64,000 nucleotides of DNA from Azotimanducus sp965199815 (lineage in GTDB: Bacteria > Pseudomonadota > Gammaproteobacteria > Pseudomonadales > Azotimanducaceae): NCBI GenBank assembly GCA_965199815.1, contig CBDATE010000018.1:124001-188000 (forward strand), read 5' to 3'. Below the pieces are notes generated by a model. That model did not search any database and was not told the DNA's origin. It saw only the letters and a list, made by a program, of their open reading frames with translations. This document shows, piece after piece, positions 37,814-46,265 of this stretch; position 1 is the stretch's first letter; each line of letters opens with the position of its first letter. Both the position numbers and the translations under genes were made by a program.

Positions 37814-38590
37814 TCAACAGGGCGCGGTGCCGCCGTCCACGCTCAGGCAGGCACCGGTGATGCCTGCGCCTGCTTCGCTGGCGAGCAGCACCGCCAGTGC
37901 GGCCACCTCCTCGACGCGATTGGGTCGCTTGAGCGCGGATTCCTGCGCGAACATGTCGATCATCTCCTCGAAGGTCATGCCCATGGCTTCAGCCGTTCTC
38001 GGGCCGTTGTCGCGAACTATGTCGGTAATCACCAGACCGGGGCAGATGGCATTCACGGTCACGCCCGACTCGCCCACTTCCCTGGCCATGGACTTGGTGA
38101 ATCCATTCACGCCGTGCTTGGCCGCTGTGTAGGCGGTCAGCACCGGCTTGCCGACCTTGCCCTCAACTGAAGAGATGTTGATGATGCGCCCCCATCCCTG
38201 TGCAATCATGGGCTTGACCGCCCGTCGGCTGGCCCAGAAGGTGGAATACAGATTCCATTTCATTACCAGGTCCCAGGCATCGTCTGGCAAGTCCGCCACT
38301 GGCCGCAGTTCGCCAGCGCCACCGGCGTTGTTCACCAATATATCGAGCGTGCCGAAATGCTTGATGCCGGCATCCACAAACGCCTCTACATCAGCTTGTG
38401 AAGTAGCGTCCCCGGGGATGAACAGGCAATCCTCTCCGCTGCCAAGTTCGTTGCACATCTGCTCCCCCTTGGCCCGATCTCTGGCCATCACACTGACGCT
38501 GGCACCCTCGGCCAGAAAAGCCTCCGCGATGGCTCTGCCGATGCCGGCCGTGCCGCCCGTGATGGCTGCGGTTTTGTTCCCGAGTTTCAT
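37814..38590 (-). CDS. Short-chain dehydrogenase/reductase (SDR)
   Basis: The protein has 258 residues. The nucleotide-binding motif is TGGTAGIGRAIAEAF at about 11-25, followed by NNAGG near 88 and the catalytic set Ser (INISSVEG), Tyr and Lys (YTAAKHG) near 138-160. It ends VDGGTAPC. The pattern is of a 3-oxoacyl-ACP reductase or 3-hydroxybutyrate-dehydrogenase-like SDR; substrate cannot be told. It lies 71 bp before the kinase-like gene and 10 bp after the DUF2784 gene, probably in one operon. Confidence 0.9.
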   Translation of the reverse strand: MKLGNKTAAITGGTAGIGRAIAEAFLAEGASVSVMARDRAKGEQMCNELGSGEDCLFIPGDATSQADVEAFVDAGIKHFGTLDILVNNAGGAGELRPVADLPDDAWDLVMKWNLYSTFWASRRAVKPMIAQGWGRIINISSVEGKVGKPVLTAYTAAKHGVNGFTKSMAREVGESGVTVNAICPGLVITDIVRDNGPRTAEAMGMTFEEMIDMFAQESALKRPNRVEEVAALAVLLASEAGAGITGACLSVDGGTAPC

Positions 38591-38600
38591 GTGCGAGATT

Positions 38601-38975
38601 CTATGCCAATACTCGTGTGCGCCGTTTGTGCCACACCCAGGCGTACACGGCAGCGTTGATCAACAGCAGCGCGCCGAGCAGCAGCCATTGCAGAGGGCGC
38701 GACAGGCCCGGCGGGTAGATGAGGGGCACGAGGTAATGCGCCACAAAGCCGCCCGAATAGCCGACAAGGCCAGCCTTCAGGCGCAGGTGCACCTCCAGTG
38801 GTGTCAATGGGCAAACGCATCCGAACGCCTCGACGGACGCGGCCCACAGCAAGGCCGCAGTGTGCACCCAGACGCAACGCGGCCAGCGCAGGGTGAGCAA
38901 TCCGCCGAACACGGCGAACAGAATGAATACCAGATGCAGGACAACCACCACATCGGCAAGCAGTGCATAGCGCAT
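38601..38975 (-). CDS. DUF2784 membrane protein
   Basis: This 124-aa protein has three to four transmembrane helices. The pattern of two N-terminal helices (LADVVVVLHLVFILFAVFGGLL), then FGCVCPLTPLE with paired Cys and a GGFVAHYL...YPPGL segment is typical of DUF2784. A longer upstream frame exists, but the natural start is MRYALLADVV at 38975. Function unknown. It is the first gene of the three-gene minus-strand set. Confidence 0.85.
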   Translation of the reverse strand: MRYALLADVVVVLHLVFILFAVFGGLLTLRWPRCVWVHTAALLWAASVEAFGCVCPLTPLEVHLRLKAGLVGYSGGFVAHYLVPLIYPPGLSRPLQWLLLGALLLINAAVYAWVWHKRRTRVLA

Positions 38976-39125
38976 GAGGTCAGTGTAACCACAGACGGTC
39001 TGGCAGTCGCCCGGAATGTCACATAAAGGTTCTGTAATGCCTCGATTCTGATCGAACCAGCCGATCAACTTGTGTGGTATTCTCCCTCCCCCCTTCTGTG
39101 AGGGCCGATCTGTCTCCGCCTCGAT

Positions 39126-39770
39126 ATGGATTTGAAGCCCAAAGTCAACCAACTCTGGTCGGGTGTGCGCCTGATTGTTCCCTGTCTGCTGGCGGCGGGG
39201 GTTGCCTGTGCATCTTCGCCGGAGGGCCCTGCCCCCGACCGCGAGCCTGATACGTCGAACAGCACCGTGCTTGCCGCGGATGATCACGGCCTGGCCCATG
39301 TTGATTCGGCGTATGGCGACCTCACCGACCGCCAACTGAACGAGATGTTGCGCCGTTGGGGCGTACTGAGCAGTGCCGAGCGACGGGAGTTGCTGGTCGA
39401 GATCAGGAGTCGCATGGCCCAGCGGGAACCCCGACCCGGCGGTGCGGCCGCGCCCGCGCCACGAATGCAGCGCTTGCATGTTCGCATACGTATCGGGCAG
39501 TCCATGCGCTTTGGCCTGCGCACTGGTGCTCCGGGCGGCATGAGAGGCAGGGATGTCAATGGCAATCGTGTCACTGCGCTGCATCCCGGTCGTCTGGTCG
39601 TGGCACCGGGCGGTGTCGCACATCCCGCGGAGGTGCGTCTGGTAGCGTGGCAGATACTCGATCACATGCGCGGTCGTATTGGTCGTACGCAGTTGTTGTC
39701 GGGGCCTGGTTTCGGGGATGGATTCGAGCAGCGTCAGGCGTTTCTGCGAGGTCAGCGAGAGTCTCGGTGA
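39126..39770 (+). CDS. Hypothetical exported protein
   Basis: The 214-aa protein has an N-terminal hydrophobic segment (VRLIVPCLLAAGVACASS) that looks like a signal peptide, possibly a lipoprotein with Cys near residue 27, although the lipobox is not ideal. After that it is an Arg/Gly-rich soluble protein with no known motif (LTDRQLNEMLRRWGVLSSAERRELLVEI is helical). It precedes ompR by 154 bp on the same strand and may be under shared control. Codon use fits a real gene to its end. Confidence 0.55.
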   Translation: MDLKPKVNQLWSGVRLIVPCLLAAGVACASSPEGPAPDREPDTSNSTVLAADDHGLAHVDSAYGDLTDRQLNEMLRRWGVLSSAERRELLVEIRSRMAQREPRPGGAAAPAPRMQRLHVRIRIGQSMRFGLRTGAPGGMRGRDVNGNRVTALHPGRLVVAPGGVAHPAEVRLVAWQILDHMRGRIGRTQLLSGPGFGDGFEQRQAFLRGQRESR

Positions 39771-39924
39771 GCCTTCATGCAGCAAGGGTTGCCGCACCGT
39801 CGCGCCATATTGTATCTGCGCCGCAAGTGGTCGGGAACGAGCCGCACTCTCGCGAGGGGTAGGCGCGGCTCTCGCAGCTGCCTGTGCATCCATGGTGCAG
39901 TGTGCGAAGCAGAGGGAGCATCAC

Positions 39925-40629
39925 ATGCCGCATCTGTTGGTCGTTGATGATGACGCAGAGGTGCGGGAGCTGACGGGCGAGTACCTGCGGCGTCAGGGGT
40001 TCGAGGTCAGTCTTGCCGAGGATGGCGAGGATATGGACCGCCAAATGCTGGATGTACAGCCAGACCTTCTGGTGCTCGACCTCATGTTGCCGGGTGAAGA
40101 CGGGCTGTCGATTGCGCGCCGCCTCAAGGCATCCGGGCATCTGCCAATCATCATGCTCTCCGCTCACGGAGACCCCATCGACAAGATTGTCGGCCTCGAG
40201 GTTGGTGCCGACGACTATATCGCCAAGCCGTTCGACCCGAGAGAACTTCTGGCGCGAGTGAGAGCCGTCCTGCGTCGCCTGGAACCGCCGCCCGGCAATG
40301 ACCCTGACGCGCCGGTTCGCTTTGGTCAGTTCGAGTTCAACCTGAAGTCGAGGTCGCTCTATCGCGGCGGTGAAGCGGTGCGACTGACGCGCCGGGAGTT
40401 CGAACTGCTCGAAGTCTTCGTGACCCATCCCGACCGCGTACTCGAACGCGACCAAATCCTGGATCTGCTCGGTGGCGTGGAGATGGAGGCCTTCGACCGC
40501 TCGGTAGATGTACGCGTGGCGCGGTTGAGGTCACGAATTGAAGACAACCCGGCAGAGCCGGTGTACCTGAAGACCGTGTGGGGCAAGGGGTATCTGTTTT
40601 CCTTGCGGGCGGAACCGGCACCCTCATGA
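39925..40629 (+). CDS. ompR: OmpR-like response regulator
   Basis: The protein has 234 residues. The receiver domain has VVDDDAEV, phospho-acceptor Asp in LDLMLPGEDGLSIARRL (very close to OmpR), and the conserved Lys in DDYIAKPFDPRELLARVRAVLRR. A winged-helix trans_reg_C domain follows (LTRREFELLEVF...RSVDVRVARLR). The start ATG 39925 follows AGAGGGAGC. It acts as a DNA-binding transcription factor, probably of envelope or osmotic genes, phosphorylated by the next gene's kinase. Confidence 0.93.
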   Translation: MPHLLVVDDDAEVRELTGEYLRRQGFEVSLAEDGEDMDRQMLDVQPDLLVLDLMLPGEDGLSIARRLKASGHLPIIMLSAHGDPIDKIVGLEVGADDYIAKPFDPRELLARVRAVLRRLEPPPGNDPDAPVRFGQFEFNLKSRSLYRGGEAVRLTRREFELLEVFVTHPDRVLERDQILDLLGGVEMEAFDRSVDVRVARLRSRIEDNPAEPVYLKTVWGKGYLFSLRAEPAPS

Positions 40630-41999
40630 AGCCCCTGTCATTGCTGACGCGCACCAACCTCATCCTCGGGGTCGGTTCACTCACAATCGTGGCGACTACC
40701 CTGCTGGCGCTGACACAGATGGTGATTCGTCCCATTGAAGAAAGGTGGGCGCAGGACCAGGCAGCATTGATTGAACTCACAGCCAAGACCTGGGTTGAAT
40801 TGCCGCCCGTGGCGAGGCCCTTCTTCGAGCTCGAACTGGCCGCCAATCATGGGGTCATAGTCACCGATGATGTGCGCTCACTGACACCGCTTGAATCGGG
40901 ATTTGCCTATGCCGAGGTGCTGGAATCCTCGCTCGGCGAGCGCCTGCGTCAAGAGGTGTCGCTCATGGAAGGCGACGAGATGATGTGGGCCACCATTTCC
41001 ATGGGTGGCCATGAATTGCAGTTCGGGTTTGACGAGTCATCAATCGATGCCAGGGTGTTCTATGCAGTTATCCTGATTGTGACGCTCATGGCGGGCATCG
41101 TGTCCGTGACCTCACTCATTCTTGTGCGTCGCATCGCCCGCCCGCTCGTACAGGTGTCCGAAGCCGCGTCTGATTTTCGCGGGGGAGGCGGGTTCGAGCC
41201 GCTGCCCGAGAAGGGGCCACGCGAGCTGGTCCGCCTGGTGCGCAGTTTCAACGTGATGGCTGATGAGGTGACCGAGCTCATTGCCAGCCGCAATACGCTG
41301 CTTGCGGGCATTTCGCATGACCTGAGAACGCCGTTGACTCGTATGAGGCTGTCGCTGGAACTCTTGCCGGCAGGTGTCGAGCTCGAGGTCAGGCAGCGCT
41401 TGCAGAGAAACCTTCAGCGGATGGACGAGCTGGTTGGCGATGCCCTGCTGCTGGCGAGAGGCATTCGCGAGGATGTGCGGCCGCTGGATTTGCGCGAGAC
41501 ACTGGAAGAGATCATTCATGATTTCGACGCATGTCTCGATTGGGATGCGAGCGCTGAACCTGGCATCACCGTTCTGGTAGCCGCCGCGGCGTTTCGCAGA
41601 GTCTTGCAGAATCTGTTGGAAAACGCGCAGCGGCATGGCGGTGGTCAGGTCGAGATTGTCGTGAAGCTGAGCAGAATGCAGCGCCCGGCAGGGGTGGAAA
41701 TCCATCTTCAGGACCGCGGGCCGGGCATTCCGTTAAAGGATATGGAGCGCGTGTTCCAGCCATTCGTCAGGTTGCACACAGGCCATGGCAGCGGCTTGGG
41801 GCTGTCTATCGTGCGTCAGTTGTGTGACATGTACGGCTGGAAGGTGCACATGCACGAACGCCAGGGCGGGGGATTACATGTATGTCTGGCGCTGTCAAGC
41901 AACGATTTGATGCAATTTGATACAAATGAGACATACTCTCGCAATGTCCGCACAGCAGAATATGCACCTGTTGACTCGGTTCGATCTTCTGTCCGGTGA
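40626..41999 (+). CDS. envZ: EnvZ-like sensor histidine kinase
   Basis: The protein has 457 residues and the gene overlaps ompR by four bases (ATGA). Two transmembrane helices (about 12-35 and 138-160) flank a short periplasmic domain, followed by HAMP, the H-box GISHDLRTPLTRMRLSLE with phospho-acceptor His near residue 235, and the HATPase region (NLLENAQRHGG N-box, DRGPGIP G1, GSGLGLSIVRQLC G2). It is a two-component partner of the OmpR-like regulator. A C-terminal tail of about 30 residues after the kinase is unusual and may be unstructured. Confidence 0.92.
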   Translation: MKPLSLLTRTNLILGVGSLTIVATTLLALTQMVIRPIEERWAQDQAALIELTAKTWVELPPVARPFFELELAANHGVIVTDDVRSLTPLESGFAYAEVLESSLGERLRQEVSLMEGDEMMWATISMGGHELQFGFDESSIDARVFYAVILIVTLMAGIVSVTSLILVRRIARPLVQVSEAASDFRGGGGFEPLPEKGPRELVRLVRSFNVMADEVTELIASRNTLLAGISHDLRTPLTRMRLSLELLPAGVELEVRQRLQRNLQRMDELVGDALLLARGIREDVRPLDLRETLEEIIHDFDACLDWDASAEPGITVLVAAAAFRRVLQNLLENAQRHGGGQVEIVVKLSRMQRPAGVEIHLQDRGPGIPLKDMERVFQPFVRLHTGHGSGLGLSIVRQLCDMYGWKVHMHERQGGGLHVCLALSSNDLMQFDTNETYSRNVRTAEYAPVDSVRSSVR

Positions 42000-42090
42000 C
42001 GAAGGACAGCTCCGTAGTGATACTCACGGAATTTCGGATTGAATCCGGTGCGGGCTTCCCCCCCTTGAACCTGCACTGACAAGCCAACGT

Positions 42091-42130
42091 GAGCCGCCGG
42101 TCCTCTCTCCAGTCCGGCGGCTCTTTTTTT
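42091..42130 (+). terminator. Rho-independent terminator after envZ
   Basis: The stem GAGCCGCCGG/CCGGCGGCTC (42091-42100 and 42114-42123) with a 13-base loop is followed by seven T residues. Confidence 0.9.
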
Positions 42131-42198
42131 GCGCCCTGCATTTTGCGCTCTGCAACTGTCACGCTTGGTGATGTGAATCCGACCATGCGCCCGCGTCA

Positions 42199-42288
42199 TG
42201 GCGGAGAGACAGGGATTCGAACCCTGGGAAGGCTTGCGCCCTCACTTGATTTCGAGTCAAGCCCGTTCGACCGCTCCGGCACCTCTCC
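42199..42288 (-). tRNA. tRNA-Ser (anticodon CGA)
   Basis: On the minus strand, acceptor arms GGAGAGG/TCTCTCC, anticodon stem CTTGA/TCAAG with loop CTCGAAA (anticodon CGA), a long variable arm (class II), T-arm GGTTCGAATCC, discriminator G and an encoded CCA at 42199-42201. Length 90 nt. Confidence 0.97.
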
Positions 42289-42384
42289 ACTGGCGATTAT
42301 AGCCGTGTGGAGGAGGTGGGCGTGTCGCGGGAGCGTAGAAACGCCCGCAGTGGAAGCCGCCCGCAGGAACCGTCCACCACGCGC

Positions 42385-43287
42385 TCACCTGCCGACAAAC
42401 CGCATCGAGAGGTCAAGAGGCTGTACGCGCTTGGTGAGGTCGCCCACCGAAATCCGCTGCACACCGGTCTCCGCCAGTTCTGCGATATTCTCCAGCGTGA
42501 CGTTCCCGGAGTATTCAAGCTCCGCCTGTCCGTCGGCGCGTTGCACGGCTTCTCGCGTTTGCTGCACAGTGAAGTTGTCGAGCAGGAGGTACTTCGCTCC
42601 CGCCGCCAGCGCCACATCAAGTTCCTGCATGGATTCCACTTCTACCCGGACTGTGGGCACCTCGACATTGTGCGCTGGCGCTTCTCGCGCGAGAAGCGCC
42701 AGCGCCCTGTCGATGCCGCCGAGTGCCAGCAGGTGATTTTCCTTGAGGAGATACGCATCATGCAGCCCGGCGCGGTGATTCGCGCAACCGCCACACGCGA
42801 CTGCATACTTCTGTGCCACGCGCAGGCCAGGAATCGTCTTGCGTGTGTCGAGTACGCGCACATCCGTGTGCCTGACGGCATCGCGATAGACCCGCGCGCG
42901 GCTCGCCACGCCGGACATGAACTGCAGGAAATTGAGCAAGGTACGCTCGACCGTGACCAGTTCCGAGGCTGTTCCCTCGAGCCTGGCAATGACATCTCCC
43001 GCGGCTATGTGTGCACCGTCCGGCCTGGGCAATCGGCATTCCAGGTCTTCGTTCACCAGTTGGCAGACCGCCAGCGCCCATTCACGCCCACAGAACACGC
43101 CCGGCTCGCGGGTGATGACCTCGGCGCGCACACGCTTCGTGCTCTCGAGCAGCGACCCGCTGAGATCAAGGCTCGGCAGGTGCCGAGGCCAGTCCTGTAC
43201 ATCAAACCCCAGATCTTCGCCGAGCGCGCGCCGAGCGTCTCGCCACGCAGCCGCGCGAATCCTCGTTGTGGCAAGTGCATCAGACAT
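42385..43287 (-). CDS. nadC: Nicotinate-nucleotide pyrophosphorylase (quinolinate phosphoribosyltransferase)
   Basis: The 300-aa protein has NadC hallmarks: ERTLLNFLQFMSGVAS, VLDTRKTIPGLR, KYAVACGGCANHRAGLHDAYLLKENH, VEVESMQEL and LEYSGNVTLENI. It converts quinolinate and PRPP to nicotinate mononucleotide in de novo NAD synthesis. ATG 43287 (MSDALATTRI) is the expected start. It is transcribed away from the redox gene at 43436. Confidence 0.95.
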   Translation of the reverse strand: MSDALATTRIRAAAWRDARRALGEDLGFDVQDWPRHLPSLDLSGSLLESTKRVRAEVITREPGVFCGREWALAVCQLVNEDLECRLPRPDGAHIAAGDVIARLEGTASELVTVERTLLNFLQFMSGVASRARVYRDAVRHTDVRVLDTRKTIPGLRVAQKYAVACGGCANHRAGLHDAYLLKENHLLALGGIDRALALLAREAPAHNVEVPTVRVEVESMQELDVALAAGAKYLLLDNFTVQQTREAVQRADGQAELEYSGNVTLENIAELAETGVQRISVGDLTKRVQPLDLSMRFVGR

Positions 43288-43435
43288 GATCGGTCGCGAC
43301 TGTATCACCGAGCGCCACGCCACGGAGCGGATGCCTGCCCCTGATGCCGCCCGTCTTTTATTCGCAGGCAGTCCATGGGCACAACTGTGCAAGAATTACG
43401 GAAGGCTCATCTGCCGTATGCGAGGCTGCTGAAAG

Positions 43436-44044
43436 ATGTCGAAACCGGTCAGAATTACGCTCTACAAGTGGGCGGGCACCTGGGGTCCGTTCACGGTCAG
43501 GATTCCGTGTGGCGAGTGCTCGCTCACCGAGGATGTCATCAGGGACTGCGCCGGGAAGGAGCTCCGGGGCATCAATGTCGAGATTCGGGAATACGAGTGG
43601 TTGAGCCACTGGTGGAAGCCGTTACTGAGAGGCGGCTGGCATGCGCCGATTGTGCTGGTGGAGAATCGGGTTGTTTCGCAGGGGATTGCCCTCAATCGCG
43701 GGGTGTTGACGCAGGCGGTGATTGAAGCCGGTATCTCGCAGCAGCCTGTCGTCGGCACCCGTATCTTCGGCAAGGACACCTGTCCGCACTGTGCGCGCGC
43801 GAAGCAGCTACTGGCCGATGCGGGTATCGAGGCGCATTATCACGACGTGATTGAAGACACGCGTTCACTCTACGAGATGATAGCGCGCGTCAAGCCAATC
43901 ATCGGCGACAAGACCCCCGTCACCCTGCCGCAGATATGGATGCATGGCACCTACATTGGCGGTGCAGATGCCTTGCAGACGCACCTTCAGGGACTTGCGC
44001 AGACATCCGGGCAAGCTCGGCAGGCAACCGCAGCCGCGTCATGA
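43436..44044 (+). CDS. Two-domain thioredoxin-fold/glutaredoxin-like protein
   Basis: The protein has 202 residues. The N-terminal half (about 1-100: ITLYKWAGTWGPFTVRIPCGECS... GGWHAPIVLVENR) looks like a degenerate thioredoxin-fold domain with a CGEC pair. The C-terminal half is a glutaredoxin-like domain with the active site DTCPHCARAKQLL (CPHC) near residue 117, then TLPQIWMHGTYIGG as the cis-Pro and glutathione-binding segment. The fusion is uncommon. It overlaps the next gene by four bases, so it is co-translated with a TVP38-type membrane protein. Confidence 0.72.
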   Translation: MSKPVRITLYKWAGTWGPFTVRIPCGECSLTEDVIRDCAGKELRGINVEIREYEWLSHWWKPLLRGGWHAPIVLVENRVVSQGIALNRGVLTQAVIEAGISQQPVVGTRIFGKDTCPHCARAKQLLADAGIEAHYHDVIEDTRSLYEMIARVKPIIGDKTPVTLPQIWMHGTYIGGADALQTHLQGLAQTSGQARQATAAAS

Positions 44045-44733
44045 ACACGCTCAGGCTTCTGCTGCTTGGTGGCTTCCTGCTGCTTCTCGCCCTGTTCTTT
44101 TATTTCGACCTGCATGACTCGCTGACGCTTGAGCAGCTGCAGGCGCAGCGTGCAACCCTGGCCAGCCATGTCTCGCAGCACACCGGCTTGTCCCTCGTCG
44201 CGTTCGCCATCATCTATATCGCGGTCACCGGACTCTCCCTGCCGGGGGCCACCATCATGACGCTCATGGCCGGGGCCCTGTTCGGCCTCGGTGTCGGGCT
44301 GGTGCTGGTGTCGTTCGTGAGTACCATCGGTGCCAGCATTGCCTTCCTGTTCGCCAGATATCTGTTCCGGGATCTGGTGCAGCGCCGCTTCGGTGCTGTG
44401 CTGAGGCGCGTGAATGAAGGTGTGCAGCGCGAAGGTGCCTTCTATCTGTTCGCGCTGCGTCTGGTACCGGCGGTGCCCTTCTTCGCTGTGAATCTTGGCA
44501 TGGGGGTAACGCCGATGCGTCTCCGGACCTTCTACTGGGTCAGCCAACTCGGCATGCTCGCCGGCACTTTCGTGTACGTGAATGCGGGTCAGCAACTCGC
44601 GCAAATCGATACCTTGAGTGGCATATTGTCGCCCACGCTCATCGCCTCCTTCGTGTTGCTCGGGATCTTTCCGCTGCTGGCGAGGAAGGGTCTGCAAGCC
44701 TTCAGGAACAGGGCTTCGCGCTCGCAATCCTGA
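44041..44733 (+). CDS. TVP38/TMEM64-family membrane protein
   Basis: The 230-aa protein has an N-terminal helix (LRLLLLGGFLLLLALFFYF), the core GLSLPGATIMTLMAGALFGLG with the family's P-G pattern, then RLVPAVPFFAVNLGMGVTPMRLRTFYWVS, conserved in TVP38/DedA-type (VTT-domain) scramblase-like proteins. It probably moves lipids or ions across the inner membrane. The start overlaps the preceding stop (ATGA). Confidence 0.88.
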   Translation: MNTLRLLLLGGFLLLLALFFYFDLHDSLTLEQLQAQRATLASHVSQHTGLSLVAFAIIYIAVTGLSLPGATIMTLMAGALFGLGVGLVLVSFVSTIGASIAFLFARYLFRDLVQRRFGAVLRRVNEGVQREGAFYLFALRLVPAVPFFAVNLGMGVTPMRLRTFYWVSQLGMLAGTFVYVNAGQQLAQIDTLSGILSPTLIASFVLLGIFPLLARKGLQAFRNRASRSQS

Positions 44734-44763
44734 ATGTGCTGCGAAAAGTAGTACAATCAGCCC

Positions 44764-46011
44764 ATGGAATCTGCACTCGCATACGAACAGCCCATGGAAG
44801 CGGAACTCGCATATGACACGCACGGCCTGGTAAAGCTCCTGAGCGAAGACGGCGACTTTACCGAAAGGCAGGCGGAGCTTCTCGTCGAGGGGCAAGTTCT
44901 TGCGTTCAGGAACAACACTGTCAATATGGCCGCCAGGGAGGATGTTGTATCCATCCGGCGAGATATAGCATCCATCAATGAAAATATCGTAGCGATTCAA
45001 GCGAGCATTGATGCCCTGCGACAGGAGACCAAAAAGGACATTGATGCCCTGCGGCAGGAGACCAGGGAGAGCATTGCGCGGCTTCAAGCGGAGATTGAGG
45101 CCCTGCGCCTGGAGACCAGAGAGAACATTGTGCGGCTTGAAGGGAGCATTGAAAAGCTGCGCGTTGAGACCAGCAAGGACATTGATGCTCTGCGGCAGGA
45201 GACCAGAGGTGACATCGAAAAGCTGCGCCTGGAGATCAGAGGCGACATCGAAAAGCTGCGCCTGGAGACCAGCGAGAGTATTGCGCGGCTTGAAGGGAGC
45301 ATTGAAAAGCTACGCGTCGAGACCAGCAAGGACATCGAGGCCATGCGCCTGGAGACCAAGAAGGATATCGAAAACCTGCAACAGGAGACCAAGAAGGATA
45401 TCGAGGCCATGCGCCTCGGGACTAGCAAGGATATCCAACACCTGCAACAGGCGACCAGCAAGGACATCGAGGCCATGCGCATGGAGACCAAGAAGGATAT
45501 CCAACACCTGCAACAGGAGACCAAGAAGGACATCGAGGCCATGCGCCTCGGGACCAGCAAGGATATCGAAAACCTGCAACAGGAGACCAAGAAGGATATC
45601 CAACACCTGCAACAGGAGACCAAGAAGGACATCGAGGCCATGCGCCTCGGGACCAGCAAGGATATCGAAAACCTGCAACAGGAGACCAAGAAGGATATCC
45701 AACACCTGCAACAGGAGACCAAGAAGGATATTGAGGCCATGCGCCTCGGGACCAGCAAGGACATCGAAAAGCTGCGCATGGAGGCCAGCGAGAATGTTAT
45801 GCGGATTGAAGGGAGCATCGAAAACATGCGCCTGGAGACCAGCAAGGACATTGAGGCCATGCGCCTGGAGACCAGCAAGGACATCGAAAAGCTGCGCCTG
45901 GAGGCCAAGTCGAACGTTGCCGAAGCGAGAGTCAGCCTGCTGAAATGGATGTTTACAGCCACATTCACATCCATGTTTGGGCTCGCTGGATTGATCATCG
46001 CTATGGATTGA
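44764..46011 (+). CDS. Hendecad-repeat coiled-coil protein, DUF1640/CCDC90-like
   Basis: The 415-aa protein has a head (YDTHGLVKLLSEDGDFTERQAELLVEGQVLAF, residues 17-50) resembling DUF1640/CCDC90 proteins, the family that includes mitochondrial MCUR1. A very long helix of 11-residue repeats such as ETKKDIEAMRL and GTSKDIENLQQ covers about 90-380, and a C-terminal transmembrane segment (LLKWMFTATFTSMFGLAGLIIAMD) anchors it. Eleven-residue periodicity fits a right-handed or straight coiled coil. Bacterial roles are unknown. Unusually for the family, the coil is greatly expanded by recent DNA repeats, and both start and stop regions are duplicated. Confidence 0.75.
   Translation: MESALAYEQPMEAELAYDTHGLVKLLSEDGDFTERQAELLVEGQVLAFRNNTVNMAAREDVVSIRRDIASINENIVAIQASIDALRQETKKDIDALRQETRESIARLQAEIEALRLETRENIVRLEGSIEKLRVETSKDIDALRQETRGDIEKLRLEIRGDIEKLRLETSESIARLEGSIEKLRVETSKDIEAMRLETKKDIENLQQETKKDIEAMRLGTSKDIQHLQQATSKDIEAMRMETKKDIQHLQQETKKDIEAMRLGTSKDIENLQQETKKDIQHLQQETKKDIEAMRLGTSKDIENLQQETKKDIQHLQQETKKDIEAMRLGTSKDIEKLRMEASENVMRIEGSIENMRLETSKDIEAMRLETSKDIEKLRLEAKSNVAEARVSLLKWMFTATFTSMFGLAGLIIAMD
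45526..45723 (+). repeat. Two exact 99-bp units inside a 33-bp (11-codon) repeat array
   Basis: Bases 45526-45624 and 45625-45723 are essentially identical and each encodes three 11-residue repeats. Less regular 33-bp and 21-bp units extend from about 45020 to 45910. The array is direct, coding and in frame, which separates it from CRISPR. It is expected to be length-variable through slippage or recombination. Confidence 0.88.
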
Positions 46012-46149
46012 TCATCGCTGTATTGAATTGAGGTTCCTGTGACATCCTGATTCACGCTCGAAGGAGCGACGTGTCATCCGCAGGAGCGAAGCGCAGCCAG
46101 AAGCAACGCTACCCGCGGGATGGTGGAGTTCGCGCACTCGCCGCAAGGA

Positions 46150-46198
46150 GCCGTATGTCGCGTTCGCCTCTCGGTCTCATATCCAGTGAACGAGCACA
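46150..46198 (+). mobile_element. Second relic of the IS terminus
   Basis: It shares TTCGCCTCTC, TCTCATATCC, GTGAACGAG and AGCACA with the relic at 8741-8794 and, reversed, with the IS end at 55011. The similarity covers about 45 bp and stops abruptly on both sides. It lies in the 250-bp gap between the coiled-coil gene and the permease gene, where a TGACAC-to-TATGGG promoter-like pair also occurs at 46201-46226. Confidence 0.65.
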
Positions 46199-46265
46199 CT
46201 GACACCTGTCAATGCCGCGTATGGGGCACAATGGAGACATTCCTGCTCACCTCGGGCGCGGTCGC

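Noticed and set aside
38601..39893. A 430-aa minus-strand frame covering the DUF2784 gene
   Set aside because: Only its last 124 residues (from 38975) have the family pattern; the upstream part opposes the plus-strand gene at 39126 and lacks features.
45020..45910. 33-bp direct repeats that look like a CRISPR array
   Set aside because: They are contiguous without unique spacers and encode an 11-residue coiled-coil repeat in one open frame.
45008..45943. Alternative 311-aa Arg/Cys-rich plus-strand frame inside the coiled-coil gene
   Set aside because: Composition is implausible (RPARTSKSCAWRP-type) and it exists only because the DNA repeats are multiples of three in every frame.
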